The notes under the pieces were generated by a model. That model did not search any database, was not told the origin of the DNA, and saw only the letters and a list, made by a program, of their open reading frames with translations. A program made the position numbers and the translations under genes. Positions 9,098 through 16,900 of a stretch of 37,168 nucleotides of DNA are shown in pieces. The stretch is from Phycisphaerae bacterium (GTDB lineage Bacteria; Planctomycetota; Phycisphaerae; Tepidisphaerales; Tepidisphaeraceae): the NCBI GenBank assembly GCA_025924315.1, contig JAICIO010000051.1, positions 1 through 37,168 of the forward strand, read 5' to 3'. The first letter of the stretch is position 1, and every line of letters starts with the position of its first letter.

Positions 9098-9410
9098 TTA
9101 CAGATTCCTTGGCTGTCGCCGGGCTCCGTGTCGAATCGTGATGACGTCGACTGCAAAATTCCGTTCATTCACTGTTTAATAGATCAGGTCCGGCGGGAAA
9201 GGCATGCGTCGTATGGGCGCCTTGAACTTTCGTTTGCCCCGATAGATGCGATAGCGCTGCGGAAACTGCTCCAAGCTATCAACGGCTGCGATGAGTCGCG
9301 CCGCGAACCGCGTTGCGTGATCAAATGAGTCGCGCTCGATCTATTCGATGATTTGTTGAAGGTCACTCAGCGCCTGAGTCGTCAGGATGACCCTTGTATC
9401 GATCTGCCAT
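9098..9410 (-). pseudogene. dead ParE/RelE-family toxin
   Basis: Directly after the ParD antitoxin (6 bp), the ParE-like sequence can be read across three lesions. ATG at 9410 opens MADRYK, then one extra G in a GGG run (CCC at 9391-9393 on +) shifts the frame. The next frame reads VILTTQALSDLQQIIE, TAG (9343-9341), IERDSFDHATRFAARLIAA, VDSLEQFPQRYRIYR, then PPDLIY, TAA (9178-9176), TVNERNFAVDVITIRHGARR, and a final stop at 9100-9098. All canonical ParE blocks are present (IIEYIxRD, LxxFPxRYRIY, LIYY, VLxIxHGAR). Both stop codons sit where the family usually has Tyr, so each is one base from an intact codon. Confidence 0.85.
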
Positions 9411-9416
9411 GCGTGA

Positions 9417-9659
9417 TCAAACGCGGTATTTGGCTCGCAGTTCTTCGCGCACCTGCTCCCATGCACGCCCCTCTCCGCGAGAACCCTGATCGATCCCCCG
9501 GTCAATCGCAGCGGCGGTCTCGTCATCGATTGGCTCCGACTCAACCTCTTCCATCGTCGCCAGCGCATGCTGGACGAGTTCGTCGGCATTTGCGAAGCCC
9601 CCTCGCTTCATTCTCGCCTCAATCAACTCTTGAGTTTTGGGCGTCAGTGAGATGCTCAT
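9417..9659 (-). CDS. ParD-family antitoxin
   Basis: An 80-residue protein, MSISLTPKTQELIEARMK then GGFANADELVQHAL, the ribbon-helix-helix DNA-binding half of ParD antitoxins, followed by an acidic toxin-binding tail (EEVESEPIDDETAAAIDRG). In intact systems it neutralises a ParE toxin and represses its own operon. Here the partner gene just downstream is broken, so this is a leftover antitoxin. GGAGG lies about 9 bp before the ATG. The reading frame is intact with no sign of decay. Confidence 0.85.
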   Translation of the reverse strand: MSISLTPKTQELIEARMKRGGFANADELVQHALATMEEVESEPIDDETAAAIDRGIDQGSRGEGRAWEQVREELRAKYRV

Positions 9660-9692
9660 GGAAAGCAGCCTCCGGGAGCTATTGTAGCATTC

Positions 9693-11276
9693 TCACGCGG
9701 CGATTGCAGGGGGTTCGGGATCAACTTGCGGTGCCGGCGCTGGGCGTCGTGAGGGGTCGTTGGCGGGCTTCGATTTCGCGATGTAGCTGTAGCGCGGCTT
9801 GAGGCCCGCGAAGCGCAGGGGTTGGAGAATTGCGCTGAACAGGTTGTTGTACATGTTGGCGGTCATGAAGCGCAGCGTTTCGCGAGTCGCCTTCGCTTCG
9901 GGTTCGTGAATCTTTGGGAGGAAGGCGACGGCGGCTACCAGGCGAAGGACGCCGCTCAGGATGAAGAGCACTTCGTAGAACGTCATCGTGTGCAGCCCGA
10001 AGAGGTGCGCGTTCCATTGCCAGTTGTGAAGCCACTGCGCGATCACGCCCGAGGACAAGCCACCAAGGCACCCCGCGACGTTGATGATCACACTGTTCAC
10101 CGCGACGTAGTTGCTTCCACCCTTTTGACCGTCGTCTGTGCTTGAGCCCGCCATCTCCAGCACGAGGTTGAGGTTTGCAACTTCGACGCCCGCCCACAAC
10201 GCCGCGCCCAATGCCGACAGGGCATAACCCAGCCAGATCTGCTGCGGACTGACGAGACACCAGCCGAGGCCGACCGGCACGAGACCGAGCGATGCGATCG
10301 CCAGCACCGGTTTCTTTCCCATTCGATCCGCGGCCGCGCCCCACACGGGAAGTACCACCAGCTGCGCGAGCATCGGCGCGACGAGCAACATCATCTGCGT
10401 TTGCGTGTTCGTGATCTTCAGCCGGTCGATCATGAACAGCGTCACGAACTGCCCCATGAAGCTAACCGCGAAGACCAGCGTCGCGACGAATCCCGCGAAC
10501 CACAAAAACTGCGGATCGCGCATGGGCTTGGCGAAGATGTTCAGCAGCGACGCTTCCCGCTGTGGCGCTTTGGGTACATCCGGCACGAAGTTAAAGAGGA
10601 AGATATCGGTGACGCCGAAGATCGACGACGCCATGAAGACCAGCGCGCACCACGTCATCACGTGTAGTTCGTTTCCATAACTGACCATCGATGCGCGATC
10701 GAGGATCCATCCGACAACGAGCGCTGCCGGAATCGCGGACAAGATTCCCCAACACCTGCGTCGCGAGAAATATTTACCGCGGCTCCGTTCGGGGACGATG
10801 TCGGCCATCCAGCTCGTCCACGCCGGCCCGCCCGCATTTCCGCCGGAGTGCATCAGGAACAGCATCACGAGAAACGCCATCATCGCCTTCGAAGCCGATC
10901 CAATGCCGAACGCGTGGATCATCCACATCGGAACCAGCGCGATCGGGATCCACAGTACGCGGTTGAGATAGCTGCCGAGAAAGAAGATGCGCTTGCGCGC
11001 GCCGGTGCGTTCGGTGATGACCGAGGCCGGCATCGAGATGAGCGACGCGATGAACGGCAACGCCGACAGCACGCCAAACTGAAACTCGCTCGCCTTCAGC
11101 CCCTGGGCGAAGAGCGTGAGCGGCGCCCCCGAAACCGCGGTCGCCCAGACTGATCCAAACACCCACGACAACGTCACAATGCGCAGCGACCGCCGCACCC
11201 CCGCGCGCCGCTGTTCGGGATCCAACACCAACCCATCAACAGAATTCGAGCGCAACATCAGGAACAACCCATTCAC
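9693..11276 (-). CDS. MFS transporter
   Basis: A 527-residue membrane protein with about 12 hydrophobic segments. The first half has the MFS loop signature ITERTGARKRIFFLG after the second helix; the second half repeats a similar loop (AADRMGKKPVLAIASLG). The long central loop carries REASLLNIFAK. The C-terminus is a Pro-rich cytoplasmic tail (RRPAPAPQVDPEPPA). The substrate cannot be told from sequence. The start could be 11276 or 11258 (MLRSNS); neither has a strong ribosome binding site. The gene ends 33 bp before the antitoxin start, on the same strand. Confidence 0.88.
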   Translation of the reverse strand: MNGLFLMLRSNSVDGLVLDPEQRRAGVRRSLRIVTLSWVFGSVWATAVSGAPLTLFAQGLKASEFQFGVLSALPFIASLISMPASVITERTGARKRIFFLGSYLNRVLWIPIALVPMWMIHAFGIGSASKAMMAFLVMLFLMHSGGNAGGPAWTSWMADIVPERSRGKYFSRRRCWGILSAIPAALVVGWILDRASMVSYGNELHVMTWCALVFMASSIFGVTDIFLFNFVPDVPKAPQREASLLNIFAKPMRDPQFLWFAGFVATLVFAVSFMGQFVTLFMIDRLKITNTQTQMMLLVAPMLAQLVVLPVWGAAADRMGKKPVLAIASLGLVPVGLGWCLVSPQQIWLGYALSALGAALWAGVEVANLNLVLEMAGSSTDDGQKGGSNYVAVNSVIINVAGCLGGLSSGVIAQWLHNWQWNAHLFGLHTMTFYEVLFILSGVLRLVAAVAFLPKIHEPEAKATRETLRFMTANMYNNLFSAILQPLRFAGLKPRYSYIAKSKPANDPSRRPAPAPQVDPEPPAIAA

Positions 11277-11435
11277 TACATGCCAGCCGGAACATTATCG
11301 ACCACAGCCCTGCGCGGTCGAAGCGGTCGAAGCGATTGTCCGACCTGTAAAACTATCGGAACAATCGAGGAGGAACTGTGGTCAAGCATCCGAAGAGGGA
11401 AGTGCCGGGCGGGAATCTGTTGCCCGGAAGCGAAT

Positions 11436-11468
11436 CGGGCACGAGAAGTCGATGACTCCTCGTGCCCG
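11436..11468. terminator. hairpin downstream of the low-complexity protein gene
   Basis: CGGGCACGAG (11436-11445) and CTCGTGCCCG (11459-11468) form a 10-bp stem with a 13-nt loop, 28 bp beyond the stop of the (-) gene ending at 11497. There is no proper T-tract, so it may be a dispersed palindrome or a Rho-type/processing hairpin rather than a classic terminator. Confidence 0.45.
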
Positions 11469-11496
11469 GTCCGTTCTTCAATAAGACGTCGATCGC

Positions 11497-12966
11497 CTAC
11501 GGATTCTGCCCACCACTTCCGGTCGATCCGGCGCCGGTGGTGTTGTTATCGCTCGGTCCCGCGCCGTTCGATTGCGAACCCGTCGAACCCGCGCCGGTCG
11601 TGCCGCTGCCAGTTCCGCCGACGCCTGTCGCGGCGCCGGTTGAGCCTGTGCCGCCGCCGATTTTCGAGCGCGGCGCGCCGGTGGACTGCTGCTGCGCGCC
11701 GGTGCGGTTGGCGTTGTTATTCAGCGGTTGCGTGCGCGTGTCGGTCGGATATTGTCCCGGCTGCGAAAGCGCCAGCACCACCGCGTGCGTGACCATGTTG
11801 GTGGCATCCGTCGCAGAAGCGGGCCACGTGCCTTTCGCTTCGTTCAGCGAGCGAAGCTGGTGAGCGAGATTCTGCTGAATCTGCCGCGTGTCGGTGCTGT
11901 TCGGGACGTCAAGCTTCCACGTCTCCGCAGCAGCGCCGGTGGCGCCGGTCGGATTTGCGGCCGCTTCACGCGTCACGACGATGCTCGCCTCGGGCATGTT
12001 GTGCGACGCGGGGATGATCACCGTCGCCACATTGTTATTTGCGCCGCTGATCGTGCCGGCCACCGTCGCGTTGTTTCCGGTCGCATTGCTTCCCGCCTGA
12101 CGAGCGCTCGCGGGAGTCGCTTCCCCCGTCGGCGCATTGTTCGGCGCCGCGGTTGGATTCGGATTGGGCGTCTGCGAATTCGCCGCCGTCGGATTCGGAT
12201 TCACGGCCGTTGCTGCGGTCGCGTTTGGACTGGAGCTGTTCGCATTCGCTGCCGTCGTGTTCGGGCTGGCCGCGCCGGGCGCGGTCGCATTCTGCGCGCT
12301 GGCCGTATTTTGATTCGACGATCCCGCGGCTCCGATCGCAGTCCCACCGGTGTTGACGTTCGAGGGTGCGCCTGCCGTCGCGCCGCCGGTTGCGGTCCCA
12401 GTGGCGCCCGCTGTTGCGCCCTCCGTCGCTCCGCCGCTCACGATCGCGCCGGGGACGATCTGCACATTGCGATCGTTCAGCACCAGCTGCTGATCCTTGA
12501 TCGCGAAGTCCTGCTTGTATTTCTGCTTCCAGTTCTCCTGAAACTTCTGGATCTGGCTGTCGAGGATGCTGTTCTTCTCGCCAATATTGCGAAGGCGATT
12601 GGCGTCTTCGCCGGCGATGTATTGCGCGATCTGGCCGATGCCATCGGGCTTCAGCACGGCTTCGGTCACTTCCGAAAGCGTTCGCCGGATGCCGTCCCCG
12701 TCCGCCGCCGCAACCTGCCCCTGCGCCCCAGTCGCCTGCGCGCCAGTCGCGCTGGTCCCGTTGACCGTCGCATTCGCGCCCGCAGCCGCATTGTTATCCG
12801 AACTGCGAACCCCGACCGCGCCGTTCACCTCTTTCCCCGCCGCCACACCCGGCTTGCGGTTCTGATCCGGATCGCCGCTCAGCGCCTGAGCATGCAGCAA
12901 AGCCGCCCACCCCGAAACCGCCACCGCCACCGCTGCCGTCGTCGTCACCAAACGTCGTCGTCGCAT
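11497..12966 (-). CDS. exported low-complexity Asn/Thr/Ala/Gly-rich protein
   Basis: A 489-residue protein with a signal peptide (MRRRRLVTTTAAVAVAVSGW, cleavage after LHA-Q near residue 27). One compact segment (about residues 90-165) looks folded: IRRTLSEVTEAVLKPDGIGQ, then RLRNIGEKNSILDSQIQKF and KYKQDFAIKDQQLVLNDR. A second one (about 310-400) contains VATVIIPASHNMPEASIVV and TWKLDVPNSTDTRQIQQNL. These are joined by long repetitive linkers of NATA, PNPTAAN, GATAGATG and a GSTG-rich tail. The linkers could span peptidoglycan or form an extracellular matrix. AAGGAG lies 7 bp before the ATG. Function unknown. Confidence 0.75.
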   Translation of the reverse strand: MRRRRLVTTTAAVAVAVSGWAALLHAQALSGDPDQNRKPGVAAGKEVNGAVGVRSSDNNAAAGANATVNGTSATGAQATGAQGQVAAADGDGIRRTLSEVTEAVLKPDGIGQIAQYIAGEDANRLRNIGEKNSILDSQIQKFQENWKQKYKQDFAIKDQQLVLNDRNVQIVPGAIVSGGATEGATAGATGTATGGATAGAPSNVNTGGTAIGAAGSSNQNTASAQNATAPGAASPNTTAANANSSSPNATAATAVNPNPTAANSQTPNPNPTAAPNNAPTGEATPASARQAGSNATGNNATVAGTISGANNNVATVIIPASHNMPEASIVVTREAAANPTGATGAAAETWKLDVPNSTDTRQIQQNLAHQLRSLNEAKGTWPASATDATNMVTHAVVLALSQPGQYPTDTRTQPLNNNANRTGAQQQSTGAPRSKIGGGTGSTGAATGVGGTGSGTTGAGSTGSQSNGAGPSDNNTTGAGSTGSGGQNP

Positions 12967-13188
12967 AGGGATTCTCCTTCATGTCGCGAAAGTGCGAGTA
13001 AGGGAGGTCGCAAACCTCGGACCGATGCCAAAATCGAGCAAAGAACAGGCGCGCAAAGCGGCAGGGTGAGACAAAAACGCAAAGCAGAATCAGCAAATGT
13101 CGTTGATTGGAGCGCGTTTGCAGAGGCTCCCACGGCCGACCCAGAGCGCAGCGCCGGGCGGCATCTTCGTTTGAACGCAGGGATATGC

Positions 13189-13848
13189 TCAATACTCCGC
13201 TGACGTGATCCCTTCGCGGATCGCGAACTTCGTGAGCTCGGCGACGCTGAAGATCTGCAGTTTCTCCATGATCTGGCGACGGTGCGTTTCGACCGTCTTC
13301 ACGCTGAGGTGCAACGTCGCGGCGACTTGTTTTGTCGATTGTCCTTCGGCGAAGAGTTGGAGGACCTCGCGCTCGCGGGGGGTGATGGAGGCGTAGGCCG
13401 ATTTCTTGCCCTGCGTTTCGGGGTTCTTGCGCACGTAATCTTCGACCACGAAGTTGGCGATCTTGGGGCTGAGGTAAACGCGATTCGCCTGCACGGTGCG
13501 GATCGCGTTGGCGAGTTCTTCGAACGCGCCGTCTTTCAGCAGGTAGCCCTTGGCGCCGGCCTTGAGCATCTCGCCGACGAACCGGCGATCGGAATGCATC
13601 GACAGCGCGACGACCTTCGCCTTGCCGTCCTGGAGCGCGACCTGTCGAGTCGCCTCGACGCCGTTGAGGCCCGGCATGCCGACGTCCATGATCACAACAT
13701 CGGGTTGCAGTTCTTCGGCGAGTTCGACTGCACGTCGGCCGTCTTCCGCCTCGCCGACGACTTCCATGTCCGGGTGTTGGTCGAGCAGGCTTCTGAGGCC
13801 TTGCCTGACGATTTGATGATCATCCGCCAACAAGATTTTCGTTTTCAT
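13189..13848 (-). CDS. NarL/FixJ-family response regulator
   Basis: 219 residues. The receiver domain (1-120) has the acidic pair Asp9-Asp10, phosphoacceptor Asp55 (VVIMDVGMPG), Ser83 and Lys105 (GYLLKD). A LuxR-type helix-turn-helix (about 152-210) has TPREREVLQLFAEGQSTKQV and LHLSVKTVETHRRQIMEKL. When phosphorylated, such proteins bind DNA and change transcription. It lies 116 bp downstream of, and on the same strand as, a histidine kinase with a HisKA_3-type dimerisation domain, the usual partner class of LuxR-type regulators, so the two probably form a pair. Target genes are unknown. Confidence 0.93.
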   Translation of the reverse strand: MKTKILLADDHQIVRQGLRSLLDQHPDMEVVGEAEDGRRAVELAEELQPDVVIMDVGMPGLNGVEATRQVALQDGKAKVVALSMHSDRRFVGEMLKAGAKGYLLKDGAFEELANAIRTVQANRVYLSPKIANFVVEDYVRKNPETQGKKSAYASITPREREVLQLFAEGQSTKQVAATLHLSVKTVETHRRQIMEKLQIFSVAELTKFAIREGITSAEY

Positions 13849-13964
13849 GACAAGTTCCCCGTATGCGTCGGCAGCACGCGTATTTCGCGAGGGTAAGCCT
13901 TCAGTGCCGCTGGCCGCAACGGCAAACTTTGCGTTTTATCTCGAAATTCCTCGGGTGTGACGGA

Positions 13965-16900
13965 TCAGGTCGATGTCGAGCTCTCACCGCCATCGTGACT
14001 GCCGTCGATTGGAATGATCAGCGTCACGCGCGTTCCCTTGCCCCGTGCGGATTCAATTTCCATCCGGCCGCCGGACAGATCGATGCGCTCTGCGATATTG
14101 AACAGTCCAAAGCCGCCATCGCCGGGCGAGCTTTTTCGCGCCGCCGGGTCAAAGCCGACGCCTTTGTCGGAGACGCTGATCTGCACCTCGCCGTCGGGGC
14201 GCTCGAGGATGATGATCGCATGTGAAGTCTTCGCATGCTTCACCACGTTCCAGAGCAGCTCGCGCACCGACTGGAACACGAGCCCCAGCATGTCTTCGCT
14301 CAGCGGTTTCGGTTCGTCGTCATCGTGCACAACGACCTTCAGCCCGTACTTGAGCATGCGCTGTGCGATCCATTCCATGGCCGCTTTCAGATCGTGTTCG
14401 TCGAGCACATCCGGACGAAGGTCCGACATGAGCGTACGGGTGTACCCGATCGCTTCGCCGAGCGATTCCTTGACCGCCGCGGCCTCCTGCCGAGCGCTAC
14501 TTTGTTCAGGTGATTGCGCTTCGATGGCGGAAACGCGCATCTTGCAGACGGCGAGCAGCTGCGCGAGGTTGTCGTGCAATTCCGTGGCAAGCATGCGGCG
14601 CTGGCGGATCTCCGACCGGCCCAGTTCGGCAACGAGCGACCGCAGCTGACTCTGGTGCGCGCCCAGGGACCGCGTGCGTTCGCTAACCCGCTGTTCCAGC
14701 ACCTCGTTGGCAGTGCGGAGGTCCTCCTCCAGCTGCTTGCGAGCCGTTTCGTCGCGAAGAATCTTGGTGAAGCCGATCAGATTGCCCGCCGCGTCGCGCA
14801 GCGCACTGGTCACGCCGCCCGCCCAGAAGCGCTCGCCGCCATTGCGCATCTGCCAGCGATCGTCCGATGCGCGACCGTCGCGTGCGGCGGTCTCCAGCTC
14901 CTTGGCGTGCTCGCCGTTGGCCTGATCTTCGGGGGTGAAGAGCATCCGCGCGTTCTTGCCGATGATCTCGTCCGTCGCGTACCGGAAGATTCGTTCGGCG
15001 CCCGGATTCCACGAGGTGATATTGGCTTCTGGATCGGTGGTAAAGATGGCGTAATCGCGCACGGTCTCCACGATGAGACGGAACCGCTCCTCACTCTCGC
15101 GCAGTGCCTGCTGCGCCCATCGCCGCTCGCCGAGGTCGCGCGTGATCTTCGCAAAGGCGATGACCTGCCCGTTCGGGGAGCGCACCGCATTCACAATTTC
15201 ATTCGCCCAGAATTTTTCGCCGTTCTTGCGCTGTCGCCAGTCTTCACGCTCGGCGCGGCCGGTCTCGGCTGCCTCGGCCAGCTCCTGATCGACGTACCCA
15301 TCCGCCACCTGTTCAGGGGTATAGATGATCGACAGGTGTTTGCCGATCGCCTCCTCGGGAGTGTAGCCGGTCACGCTGGTCGCGCCCTCGGTCCACTCGG
15401 TGATGATGCCGTTCGGATCGGCGATGAGCATCGCGTACTCGTGCAGGTTCTGCACCAGCATCCGGAAGCGCGCCTCGCCGGTGCGCAGCGCCGCCTCGGC
15501 GTTGTGCTGTTCGGTCACGTCGCGGATGCCCAGCAGGATCAGCTGGATGTGGTCCAGCCGCCGACCGTTCAGCAGCATCACGCGCCGGCCCAGGCCTTCG
15601 AATTCGTGCACCACCTCGTAATCGTTGAATGCCTTGTCGTCCGGCAGCACCTCCTCCAGCGCCGTGCGCAGTGCCGGGATGTTCCACTGCCCGTTGCCCA
15701 GGTCGTAGATCAACCGTCCGGCTGTCGCCTCGGGGTTCACCTTGAAGTCGCGATAGAACGAAGGGTTGGCGGTGCGCACGGTCAGGTCCGGGTTGAGCAC
15801 CAGCAGCGGCTCGTGCAGGGTCTCGACGACCTTGGCGGCGTACTCCCGGGTTCTCGCCGCCTCCTGCTCGGCCCGCGCACGCGAGGTGATGTCGACGAAC
15901 GTCATCACCACGCCGTCGATGCGGTTGTCCGCCGTCCGATAGGGCAGCACCCGGCGAACATACGTGTGCCCGTTGGCCGCCTGGATCTCGCGCTCGATCG
16001 GCACGAGCTTCTCCAGCACCTTTCGGGCATCCGCCTCCAAAGTCTCGTCTTCGAACTTGCGGTTGAGATCCGACAGCGGGCGGCCGACGTCCGTGCCGAT
16101 CAGGTCGAACAGCTCTCGCGACGCGGGCGTGAACTTGCGGATGCGATAGTTCGTGTCGAGGAACAACACCGCGACGTCCGTGCTGTGCAGCAGCGCGCTG
16201 AGGTCGTTGCTGGCGTTTTGCAGCTCCTCCATCTTGGCGTTGAGCTGCGCGTTGACCGTCGTCAGCTCTTCGTTGAGCGACTGCATCTCTTCTTTGCTGG
16301 TCTCGAGCTCTTCGTTGGAGCTTTGCAGCTCCTCGTTGATGCTTGTGATCTCCTCGTTGGAGGCCTTGAGCTCTTCGTTGCTGGTCTGGAGCTCCTCGAT
16401 CGTCGTCTGAAGTTCGTCGCGCACGCGGCGGAGCTCTTCCTCCGCTACTGTCGCCGTGCTGCCGTCGCCGTCGCCATTGCCGTCGCCGTCGCCCTTGCCA
16501 CCGCCGCGCGTCGGGAGACGCAGGTCGTCGAACCGCTCGAAGCTGACGACGAGGTAATCGGGCGCCGCCGGATCATCGTTGAGGATCGGCGAGGCAGTCA
16601 CGCCAACGCGCACGGTGCGCCCCGGCGCGATTTCCATCCAGCCGTCCATGACCGTTACGGCCGACTGCTCGCTGGCGGCGCGGTGCAGTGCGACGCGGAT
16701 CGCGCCGCGCACGCCGTCGCGGGCCAGCGTCAACAGATCGCGCGTCGGCTCGCCCGCCGGCTGCTCGAGGAACGGCTGCGTGTTGCCGTGGAAGTAGAGC
16801 ACCCGGCCGTCGCGGTCGACGGTAACGGCCGCCTTCACGTGCCGCTCCAGCAGCGTGCGCTGGGTAAGCACCGCGATCGACGGCCGACCGACGGCGCGCC

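Noticed and set aside
11728-13203. 491-codon + strand frame opposite the low-complexity protein
   Set aside because: Arg-rich mirror of the Asn/Ala/Thr-rich gene; the minus-strand frame has a signal peptide and AAGGAG.
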